Assembly: GCA_016703225.1 (NCBI GenBank)
Contig: JADJCM010000003.1
Location: 248,001 to 312,000 of the forward strand
Direction of reading: 5' to 3'
DNA length: 64,000 nt
DNA from: Lysobacterales bacterium
GTDB taxonomy: Bacteria > Pseudomonadota > Gammaproteobacteria > Xanthomonadales > Ahniellaceae
Shown piece after piece: positions 19,869 to 27,046 of this stretch. How positions within the stretch are numbered: the stretch's first letter is position 1; each line of letters opens with the position of its first letter. The notes beneath the pieces were generated by a model. It was not told the DNA's origin and made no database searches. It saw only the letters and a list, made by a program, of their open reading frames with translations. The translations under genes were made by a program, and so were the position numbers.

Positions 19869-21440
19869 ATGGCGACGACGAACGAAGCGAACCGGTTGTG
19901 GCTGGCCGGCGAACAGGCGGCCGAGCGTAAGCAGACTGCCGAAGCCGAGGCCCTGTTCCGTCGCGCACTGACCTTGGTGCCGGCACACGCAGCCTCGCTG
20001 ATCGGTCTCTCCACCGTGCTCGGCCGGCGCGGCGCGCATCAAGAAGCGCATGCCACCATTCTGCAGGCATTTGCTGCGCATCCGACCGAACCGCCGCTGG
20101 TCTATGCGTTGGCGCAGCGCCTGCGCTATTTCCATGAATTCGAACGACTGGTCAGCTGCCTGTCCAGTCCGGAGTTCGCGATTGAGGCGCCGCCGGAGAT
20201 CATCGCCAAGGCCTCGGTCATGCTGAGTTCGATAGGCGCGCATGCGCAGGCCACCGCCCTGGCCGAAGCCGCGGTGAAGCGCGATCCGCGCTGTGCAGCG
20301 GCGCAGCATGTGCTTGGCAACTATCACCAGTTCCGCGGCGACTACGATGCCGCCGAGCGTTGCCACGAGGCCTCGTTGCAGGCTGATCCGACTCTGTTCC
20401 AGAACTCGCTGATGCTCGCCGGCGCGCGCACCCAGACGCCCGAGCGCAACCACGTCGAGCGGCTGCAGGCGCAGCTGCTGCGGGCCAAGCCGCGCGGCAC
20501 CGGCGAGGTCTATCTGTGCTTCGCCCTGCACAAGGAGCTGCACGATCTCGGCCGCCACGACGCAGCCTGGGCCGCACTCGATCGCGGCTGCCAGGCCAAG
20601 CGCCGTCAGCTGAGCTACCAGTCGGCGCAGAGTGTGCAGCTGGTATCCGGCCTGATCTCGCTCTGCGCTCCCGATTTCGTTTCGGCAGCCAGCGGCGTGC
20701 CGCAGTCGACCACGCCGATCTTTATCGTCGGCATGCACCGATCCGGCACCACCTTGCTGGAACGCATGCTGTCCGGGCATTCGCAGATCGCCGATGCCGG
20801 CGAGACCTCGGCCTTCCACGCCGAACTGGAACTTGCGATCGACACGTCCGCGCCCGCAGGGCCCGACGCGGCCTTCGTGCAACGACTGGCCGCTGCGGAC
20901 TTCGATGCCGTGGCGCGCGGTTATGCCGAGCGTGCACGCTGGCTGACGCGCGGCAAACCATTTTTTACCGAAAAGCTGCCACAGAACTTCCTCAATGTCG
21001 GCTTGATCGCCAAGGCGCTGCCGCAGGCGCGCTTCCTGCACCTGCTGCGCGATCCGATGGACACCTGTTTCTCGAACTTGCGAACACTGTTTTCCGGTGC
21101 CGCCCTGTACTCCTACGAGCAGACCGAACTCGGCCAGTTCTACCTGCAGTACCAGCGCATGATGGCGCACTGGCGTCGGGCGTTGCCGGGGCGCGTGCTC
21201 GACATCGACTACGACGAGTTGGTGTCCGATCCCGCCGCGGTGGCGGCGCGGGTCGCGGCGCACTGCGGCGTGGAATTCGAGACGGGGATGATCGACATCG
21301 GGCGCAGCAGCGGCAGCGTGGCAACGCCGAGTGCGACGCTGGCGCGCCAAGGTTTCCGGCGCGACCGTGGTCGTGCCTGGGCGCCTTACGAGCAGTACCT
21401 GGAGCCGCTGCGCACCGCCCTGCAGCCGGCGTATGCCTGA
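19869..21440 (+). CDS. TPR-containing sulfotransferase family protein
   Basis: The protein has 523 residues from the ATG at 19869, chosen for the AAGGA six bases upstream; in-frame ATGs at 19842 and 19851 are alternatives. The N-terminal half is a tetratricopeptide array ('EALFRRALTLVPAHAASLIG', 'AEAAVKRDPRCAAAQHVLG', 'AERCHEASLQADPTLF'). The C-terminal half begins with PIFIVGMHRSGTTLLERML, the PAPS 5'-phosphosulfate loop of sulfotransferases, and continues with 'FLHLLRDPMDTCFSNLR', which fits the 3'-phosphate site. The acceptor is unknown. Its place straight after a TonB receptor suggests a role tied to that transport system. Confidence 0.85.
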   Translation: MATTNEANRLWLAGEQAAERKQTAEAEALFRRALTLVPAHAASLIGLSTVLGRRGAHQEAHATILQAFAAHPTEPPLVYALAQRLRYFHEFERLVSCLSSPEFAIEAPPEIIAKASVMLSSIGAHAQATALAEAAVKRDPRCAAAQHVLGNYHQFRGDYDAAERCHEASLQADPTLFQNSLMLAGARTQTPERNHVERLQAQLLRAKPRGTGEVYLCFALHKELHDLGRHDAAWAALDRGCQAKRRQLSYQSAQSVQLVSGLISLCAPDFVSAASGVPQSTTPIFIVGMHRSGTTLLERMLSGHSQIADAGETSAFHAELELAIDTSAPAGPDAAFVQRLAAADFDAVARGYAERARWLTRGKPFFTEKLPQNFLNVGLIAKALPQARFLHLLRDPMDTCFSNLRTLFSGAALYSYEQTELGQFYLQYQRMMAHWRRALPGRVLDIDYDELVSDPAAVAARVAAHCGVEFETGMIDIGRSSGSVATPSATLARQGFRRDRGRAWAPYEQYLEPLRTALQPAYA

Positions 21441-21476
21441 ACGACTCTCGAAGCAGCGCTTGCGACCGCGAGCCGG

Positions 21477-22031
21477 TCAGGCGCCTTCGGTCTGCGACAG
21501 GAACAGATAGGCCAGCAGTTCCTTGCCGCGCGGGTGTCCGGCGAGCCAGCCGCGCAGTTCCTTCGCGCGCGCGTAGTCATCGCCGAGTTGTTCGCGCCAG
21601 CGCAGCTCGGCGCGACGCTTGGCCTGTTCTTCGCGCAGGCGCTTCTGCCAGGTCGCGTCGAACACCTTGGCGAATTGGCCGCTGCGCGCCAGTTGTTCGA
21701 CCAGGCGCCATTCGCCGTGGTCGAGCCAGACCAGATCGCAACGGTCGCAGTGGTCGATGTGATTGGCGGCGTCGGCAGAGAAGCGGAACTTGGTCATGAA
21801 GCCGTTGCAGCGCGGACAACGCAGCATCGCCTTGTTGTCATCGACGTGGCTTGCCTCGCCGGCGTCGGTCACCGACTCCTCGGGCGCCGCATGCGCATCG
21901 CGCCAGTCGCGGTAGTGGATCAACGACAGCATCGCGCCGCGGCAGTCCGGGCAGGACTCCGCCGGCAACTGGTCGGCCAGCGCGGTGGCGTGGAGCTGGC
22001 TGCTGGTGCAGGAAGGGCAGGGTGTGCTCAT
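21477..22031 (-). CDS. Zinc-ribbon (zf-TFIIB-like) protein
   Basis: This 184-residue protein has four CxxC knuckles. The first two are CPSC near the N-terminus and CPDC at about residue 27. The second pair, CPRC with CDRC in 'HIDHCDRCDLVWLDHGEW', matches the zf-TFIIB-like zinc ribbon of small conserved bacterial proteins. The C-terminal third is a charged helix rich in Arg, Glu and Lys. No enzymatic signature was seen; it may bind nucleic acid or protein. It is transcribed divergently from the DUF3313-like gene, with a long palindrome between them. Confidence 0.75.
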   Translation of the reverse strand: MSTPCPSCTSSQLHATALADQLPAESCPDCRGAMLSLIHYRDWRDAHAAPEESVTDAGEASHVDDNKAMLRCPRCNGFMTKFRFSADAANHIDHCDRCDLVWLDHGEWRLVEQLARSGQFAKVFDATWQKRLREEQAKRRAELRWREQLGDDYARAKELRGWLAGHPRGKELLAYLFLSQTEGA

Positions 22032-22105
22032 CGGGACTCCTCCGGCGGGCTTGAAGAGGCGTTACGGTGCCCGAAGCGACCCGGGCTTGCAAATCCGATG
22101 GCCCC

Positions 22106-22174
22106 GATCTTGTACGGCCGCCAACGGAGTGCGGCCGATCCGTTGGCGGCGCGGCGAGATGGGCGTACAAGATC
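22106..22174. repeat. Nested inverted repeat between divergent genes
   Basis: The outer arms are GATCTTGTAC (22106-22115) and GTACAAGATC (22165-22174), both perfect. The inner arms are CCGCCAACGGA (22118-22128) and TCCGTTGGCGG (22139-22149), also perfect, with a 10-base loop. The arms are collinear on the left and separated by 15 bases on the right, so a bulged cruciform or RNA hairpin is possible. It sits in the 171-base gap between divergent genes. It could be a dyad operator or a degenerate REP-like or mobile palindrome. Confidence 0.75.
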
Positions 22175-22202
22175 GCTACCAGCCCACCCGGAGGGATTCG
22201 CC

Positions 22203-22853
22203 ATGTTGCTCGCCGCGCCCCGTTTCGCCCTGATCTTGTCCCTGTGCATCGGCCCGTTCGCGGTCTTGGCCGTCGAACGCTATCCGGCCAGCACCGACGA
22301 TGGCCTAGCGCGCGTCGAACACCGGCGCATCGATGCGCTCTACGAGCGGCCCGGAGCCGCGCTCGCCCAATATCGAAAGGTCGCGGTGCAGGAATGCAGC
22401 GTGTCGTTCCGCAAGAACTGGCTGCGCGACCAGAATCGCGACCGCCCATTGACGCTGCGGGTCGACCAGCGCGACATGGATCGCATCGGCACGCGCCTGG
22501 CCACTGCCTGCCGCGACATCTTCAGCAAGGCGTTGGCGGATGCCGGCCTGGAAGTGGTAACCGACGCCGGCGCCGATGTGCTGGTGCTGCAGCCGGCGAT
22601 CGTGGATCTGGATTTGTACGCGCCCGATGTCGATTCGCCGGGGCTGGTTCGGATCTGGTCCGAGTCGGCCGGCGAGCTGACCCTGAATCTCGACCTGCGT
22701 GCCGGCGATGCTTCAGTGGCGCGGATCATCGACCACGAGCACACCCGCCGCGACCCGTCGATCCAGCAGCGCAGCCGCGCCAGCAACGATTTCGACCTGC
22801 AGGCGGTGCTGCGGCAATGGGCGCGCCTGGTACGCACAGAACTGGCGAGTTAG
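22203..22853 (+). CDS. DUF3313-like exported protein
   Basis: The protein has 216 residues from the ATG at 22203, with GGAGG 10 bases upstream. A hydrophobic N-terminus (MLLAAPRFALILSLCIGPFAVLA) should direct export. The body ('KVAVQECSVSFRKNWLRD', 'ACRDIFSKALADAGLEVV', 'GADVLVLQPAIVDLDLYAPD') follows the pattern of DUF3313 proteins, which are usually lipoproteins of unknown role; no lipobox Cys is present here. Family assignment is from memory of the pattern. Confidence 0.65.
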   Translation: MLLAAPRFALILSLCIGPFAVLAVERYPASTDDGLARVEHRRIDALYERPGAALAQYRKVAVQECSVSFRKNWLRDQNRDRPLTLRVDQRDMDRIGTRLATACRDIFSKALADAGLEVVTDAGADVLVLQPAIVDLDLYAPDVDSPGLVRIWSESAGELTLNLDLRAGDASVARIIDHEHTRRDPSIQQRSRASNDFDLQAVLRQWARLVRTELAS

Positions 22854-22860
22854 CCCCCGC

Positions 22861-23721
22861 CTACCGCCGTACGCGCCCCGCGTCCTTCACCGCGTACACC
22901 CCATCCAGCGCCAGCTCCGTCGCCAACCCCGCCTTGCCCAGGCGCTTCGCGACTTCTGCGGGTACATCGCGCCCACTGGTTTTCTTGTTCGGCGCGCCGG
23001 TGTAGTGGAACAAGCGCCCACCCGGACGCAGCACGCGCGCGAGCTGGTCGTAGAACACCTGCGCGTACAACTCACCGGCGATGCCGAAGCGCGGCGGGTC
23101 GTGCAACACGGCATCGAACGACTGGTCGGGCACGGCGCGGATCGCTTCGGCGACATCGCCATGCACGAGTTGCAGGCGTCCCCCGGCCTCCGCGCTGTCC
23201 GGGTCCGGCGACCACGGATTGTGGTCGCGCAACCACAACACGCTCGCGTTCTTCTCGAAACTGAGCACGCGCGTCGCGCCCTCGGCCAGGCAACAGGCCG
23301 CGAAGTAGCCGAGCCCGCCGCAGGTATCGAGGATCTGTTTGCCGCGCGGCTGCACCAGCGCGACTTTGCGCTGCGCGTCCGCCATCGGCGCGATCTGCGC
23401 CGAGACCAGCATCTTGATGCCGTCGATCTCGAAGGTCGGCGTGCCCCAGTCGGTCGGCACCAGCTTGATCAGCGAACCGGCGTAGCGCTGCAACGGCGCA
23501 AACGATTCGCCGTCGAACCAGTAGATCGTGCGCTCCTTCAGTCCCTCCGGCCACGGATAACGCGCACCGCGCCATCGCCAATGATCGGCCTCCATCGTCG
23601 CTTCATCCTTGGTGCGACCTAGATCGAACGACCCGACCACACACACCGCGCCACTCGTACGCGCCGCAAGCAGCGCATCGGCAACATCACGAGTCAGCAA
23701 AGGGCCGGTGTAGTGGGGCAT
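22861..23721 (-). CDS. Class I SAM-dependent methyltransferase
   Basis: This 286-residue protein has a Rossmann methyltransferase core in its C-terminal half: motif I ILDTCGGLGYFA, the acidic loop LSFEKN, and motif IV FDAVLHDPPR, followed by 'RVLRPGGRLFHYTG'. The DPPR motif is typical of N- or C-methyltransferases acting on nucleic acid bases or small amines rather than O-methyltransferases. The N-terminal 120 residues are a separate domain that may bind the substrate. The substrate is not identifiable. It ends seven bases after the DUF3313-like stop and converges with it. Confidence 0.75.
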   Translation of the reverse strand: MPHYTGPLLTRDVADALLAARTSGAVCVVGSFDLGRTKDEATMEADHWRWRGARYPWPEGLKERTIYWFDGESFAPLQRYAGSLIKLVPTDWGTPTFEIDGIKMLVSAQIAPMADAQRKVALVQPRGKQILDTCGGLGYFAACCLAEGATRVLSFEKNASVLWLRDHNPWSPDPDSAEAGGRLQLVHGDVAEAIRAVPDQSFDAVLHDPPRFGIAGELYAQVFYDQLARVLRPGGRLFHYTGAPNKKTSGRDVPAEVAKRLGKAGLATELALDGVYAVKDAGRVRR

Positions 23722-23755
23722 GGCAGAGGTCTGATCGCGGGGCGCGCAGTATCGT

Positions 23756-23932
23756 ATGAATCGACCCCCGCGCCGCAGTCTCCGGACGCTGGACTACAGC
23801 GTCTGGGATGCGGAGAAGGAAGGGTACTTCACTGCCATCCGTGCCGGGCAAGGCAATGACTACGCGCCGCTCGCAGCATGTTTCGCCAAAGTCATCCGGC
23901 GGACTTCGATTTCTTTCGGGGCGCCAGAGTGA
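23756..23932 (+). pseudogene. Remnant of a Fic-family protein C-terminus
   Basis: A 58-codon open frame reads 'LDYSVWDAEKEGYFTAIRA' followed by 'GNDYAPLAACFAKVI'. In my reading this matches the last helices of Fic/AMP-transferase proteins (pattern 'W...K..Y..AI.AG...Y.PL...F..V'). The catalytic HPFxxGNGR motif and all upstream domains are missing because the methyltransferase gene starts only 35 bases before. There is no good ribosome site. It is best seen as a decayed fragment; translation is doubtful. Confidence 0.4.
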
Positions 23933-24223
23933 CGGTCGACTTCGATGACGCGAATGGCTTGCGAATGCCTTCGACAGCAGACGAACTGGACGCAGCCATG
24001 CGCAGAGACTTGGTTCTTGTCTTGGGGTCGCGCAACCAGCGATTCTGTTCGAGCAAGGACGGCATCGATTCACCCAGTTACCAGAGCGACGCGCGGAAAG
24101 GGCCAGGCTGCGATTAGGCTGGACCTCAACGCCGTCGGTGCATTCTAGCCGGTGACGCTGTGCGGGGGCGCGCACTCCGACTGCATGGAGAAGGAGCAGC
24201 ACACCCCACTCACTGCTTCGCGC
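23933..24223. other. Intergenic stretch with no supported gene
   Basis: About 290 bases between the Fic remnant and the M20-like stop. Short open frames exist on both strands but none shows codon structure, a ribosome site or a recognisable motif. The AT content is a little higher than in the flanking genes. It may be debris from the same lost gene. Confidence 0.5.
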
Positions 24224-25729
24224 CTACTTCCCCAACTCGACCAGGAACTGCGCGAACGACAACGCGGCGCCGTCAAAGCCATCGATCTTCGGGTTGGCCG
24301 ATTCGATCACGTAGTACTCGTTCGGTGCGTGTGCGCCGGTGCCGTAGCCCAGACCGAAATGGCCGGCGGGCAGGCTGAGCGGTGGATCGGTGAACACGAA
24401 ACCGGGGTAGGAGCCGGCATTGCGCGGCCACAGCAGCGGGTCGATGCCGCGGTTTCTCAGCGCGGCCAGCGCGGCCTGGATCAGCGTGCTGTCGGCGCGC
24501 GTTTCGGTCGGGTTGTAGCCGCCGGACACCTTGACTTCGATGTCGCCGTAACCGCGCTTGGTCAGGTGCGACTTCAATGCCGCGACGGCGTCGTCGAACT
24601 GCATGCCCGGCACCAGGCGCAGGTCGATCTTGGCTATTCCTTTGTGCGGCAGCACGGTCTTGCCGCCGGGGCCGGTGTAGCCACCGACCAGGCCCTCGAT
24701 GTTCACCGTCGGCTGCGACACCAGCCGCTCCTGCGCCTGCTGCCACGGCAGGTCGTCGATCCAGTGCGCCACGCCGAGCTGCTTCTTGAGCAGTGCTTCG
24801 TCGCGACGCGCGGATGCCGCGGCGATCATCGCCCTGTGCTCGTCGCTCAGCGGCGGTGCCTGCGGATAACCCTCGATGGTGATGCTGTTGCCATCCTCGG
24901 AGACCAGGGTGTCGAGCGCCTTCACCAGGCGCCAGGCCGGGCTGTCGACCATCGCCTTGAGCGAGGAGTGCACGTCCTTGCTCGGGCCGCGGCCCCAGCG
25001 CTCGCCGCTCGCAATCAGTTCCAGTTCGACGATGCCCTTGGCACCGAGGCTGACGCTGACGACGCCATCGAGGCCCTGCATCGCGGTCGGCATGAACACG
25101 CCGACGGTCTTGGCGAGCGCCGCCTGCACCTTCGGCGTATGCACGAGCTGGCGGATATGCACCGAGCCGATCTCTTCCTCTCCCTCGGCCACGAGCACGA
25201 GGTTCACCGGCAACTTCTGGCCTGCAGCCTTGTACGCATGCAGCGCAGCCAGGAACGCCGACTGCGGCCCCTTCTGGTTGACCGCACCGCGGCCCATCAT
25301 CACCTTGCCGACATCGGGCACGTCGACGATGCGCCCTTCGAGCGGCGGCGAACTCCACTCGGACGCGTCGTACTGCTTCACGTCGTACATGAAGTACACA
25401 CCCACCGTCTTCGCTGCACCGGCATCCAGCGTCGCGAACACCCCCGGCTTGCCGTCGGTCGGAATGATCTCGACCTGCTGGAAACCCGCCTCCCGCAACA
25501 ACCGCGCCTGATACTCCGCACCCTGCGGATAATTCAGATCCTCCGCCGCAATCGACGGCAACGCGATCCAGTCCTTCAGCCGCTTCACGTTGGTGTCGTG
25601 TTGGGCGGTGAGCTGGGCGCGGATCGGGGCGAGGTCGGTGGCGGCCGCGACGGCCGAGCCGGCGAAGGCGAGCAGTGTCGCAATGGCAAGGCTCAGGCTT
25701 GCAGCGGAGCGAAGTCGGTTGGGCGTCAT
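24224..25729 (-). CDS. M20-family peptidase-like exported protein lacking metal ligands
   Basis: This 501-residue protein has a signal peptide (to about SAVAAA) and the overall M20 layout. The usual ligand motifs are altered: the YGHxDV motif reads YFMYDV (Met114 for His), and GRGxxDDKG reads GRGAVNQKG (Asn151 for Asp). The EGEEEIGS motif (Glu184-186) and the C-terminal HAPNEYY remain. The dimerisation-region 'KDVHSSL' is also present. The reading frame is intact and full length, so this looks like a stable diverged subfamily rather than decay. It may have another chemistry or be a non-catalytic binding protein. Confidence 0.85.
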   Translation of the reverse strand: MTPNRLRSAASLSLAIATLLAFAGSAVAAATDLAPIRAQLTAQHDTNVKRLKDWIALPSIAAEDLNYPQGAEYQARLLREAGFQQVEIIPTDGKPGVFATLDAGAAKTVGVYFMYDVKQYDASEWSSPPLEGRIVDVPDVGKVMMGRGAVNQKGPQSAFLAALHAYKAAGQKLPVNLVLVAEGEEEIGSVHIRQLVHTPKVQAALAKTVGVFMPTAMQGLDGVVSVSLGAKGIVELELIASGERWGRGPSKDVHSSLKAMVDSPAWRLVKALDTLVSEDGNSITIEGYPQAPPLSDEHRAMIAAASARRDEALLKKQLGVAHWIDDLPWQQAQERLVSQPTVNIEGLVGGYTGPGGKTVLPHKGIAKIDLRLVPGMQFDDAVAALKSHLTKRGYGDIEVKVSGGYNPTETRADSTLIQAALAALRNRGIDPLLWPRNAGSYPGFVFTDPPLSLPAGHFGLGYGTGAHAPNEYYVIESANPKIDGFDGAALSFAQFLVELGK

Positions 25730-25890
25730 GGGAAGAGCCTTTGGGTGGGTGACGAGGTAGTTCTACCAGACGACAAACCGCTTCAAGTGAATTTGAGGCG
25801 AATCGCTCCATTCAACAGCTGCGCCGGGTCGCTACTGGGCCTTGGCCCGCCCGCGTATGATCGGCGGACGGTTTCACTCTGGGCGGGGCA

Positions 25891-26922
25891 ATGATGCGCC
25901 AGAAGACGATGTGGATGGCGCGCGGCGAATCGGGTCGGCTCTACGACGAGCTGCGGGAGCGAGGCATTGTCGCGATTGGTTGGTGGGAGATGATGGATTG
26001 GAAGCCTGGCGAATCGCGCTCCGATCTTGCGAAGCGCTTCGTCGCGCATCGGCCGGAATACAAGCGGGGCACGATCATTTCCGGCGCTTCTCAAGTCTGG
26101 CGATTCATCAACGAAATTCGTGAAGGCGACCTGGTGCTCACCTACAGTCCGTCGTTGCGCAAGTATCTGGTCGGTGAGGTAGTTGGTCCGGCCAAACCTG
26201 AGCCGGAGCTTCGGGATACTGGTATTGCGATTTCCCGCAAGGCGAAATGGCTGGGCGAGGTCGATCGCGACGTGCTCTCGGTACCGACAAAGAATTCGCT
26301 CGGCTCGACCTTGACCGTGTTCAAGGTGCCGAGCGATGCAGCCAACGACATCATGTCGGCCCTGAACGGAAAGCCGAAGGCAACACCACCACTGAAGTCG
26401 AAAGGCATTGTCGAAGACGAAGAAGACGAAGACAGCAGCGTCGAATCACAGAAGTTGCTGGAAGACACCGAGGCGCGGGGGCGCTCCTTCATCGAGGACC
26501 GCGTCTCCAAACTTGCTTGGGATGACATGCAAGAGCTGATCGCTGGGATTTTGCGAGCGATGGGATACAAGACGCGGATTGCCAAGGCCGGGCCAGATCG
26601 TGGCGCCGATATCTTCGCTTCCCCGGATGGCCTCGGATTTGAGACTCCGAGGATCGTTGTCGAAGTGAAACATCGCCAAGGTTCGATGGGCAGCAAGGAA
26701 GTGCGCAGTTTCCTGGGCGGTCGACACAAGGATGATCGCGGCCTCTACGTGAGCACCGGAGGTTTCAGCAAGGACGCCAGATACGAAGCCGACAGGGCGA
26801 GTATCCCGGTTACGTTGTGGGAACTTGAAGACATCGTCCGCTACTTGGTTGAGTATTACGATCAGCTCGACAGCGAAACGCGACAGTTGGTGCCATTGAA
26901 ACGAATCTACTGGCCGGCGTAG
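25891..26922 (+). CDS. mrr: Mrr-like restriction endonuclease
   Basis: This 343-residue protein has an N-terminal domain of about 150 residues ('WRFINEIREGDLVLTYSP', 'KYLVGEVVG') that looks like a nucleic-acid-binding EVE/PUA-like module. An acidic linker (VEDEEDEDSS) follows. The C-terminal Mrr_cat domain has the PD-(D/E)xK residues Asp240 (GADIF), Glu258 and Lys260 (VEVKHRQG). Type IV enzymes of this kind cleave DNA with foreign methylation. It is the first gene of the defence island and is separated from hsdM by a 124-base gap with an inverted repeat. Confidence 0.88.
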   Translation: MMRQKTMWMARGESGRLYDELRERGIVAIGWWEMMDWKPGESRSDLAKRFVAHRPEYKRGTIISGASQVWRFINEIREGDLVLTYSPSLRKYLVGEVVGPAKPEPELRDTGIAISRKAKWLGEVDRDVLSVPTKNSLGSTLTVFKVPSDAANDIMSALNGKPKATPPLKSKGIVEDEEDEDSSVESQKLLEDTEARGRSFIEDRVSKLAWDDMQELIAGILRAMGYKTRIAKAGPDRGADIFASPDGLGFETPRIVVEVKHRQGSMGSKEVRSFLGGRHKDDRGLYVSTGGFSKDARYEADRASIPVTLWELEDIVRYLVEYYDQLDSETRQLVPLKRIYWPA

Positions 26923-26926
26923 GGGT

Positions 26927-26960
26927 CAATCCGCCAACAGTGGCCTCGCGTCGCGGATTG
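26927..26960. repeat. Inverted repeat between mrr and hsdM
   Basis: CAATCCGC (26927-26934) and GCGGATTG (26953-26960) are perfect 8-bp arms 18 bases apart, starting five bases after the mrr stop. It may act as a weak terminator or as an operator for the hsdM promoter. No T-run follows. Confidence 0.5.
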
Positions 26961-27046
26961 GTATGCTCCAAGCAGACCCCTGAGACACAGCGGCGCTAGT
27001 TCTGAGCGTTACCGCCTTGGCCAAACTCATTCACCGAGCTGAATTC

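Noticed and set aside
23878..24117. A possible 79-codon gene downstream of the Fic remnant
   Set aside because: No ribosome site, no similarity and the codon pattern is unlike the neighbours.
25730..25890. A duplicate of the tRNA-Leu 3' end as the left att site of the island
   Set aside because: No stretch here matches the tRNA end beyond a few bases by eye.
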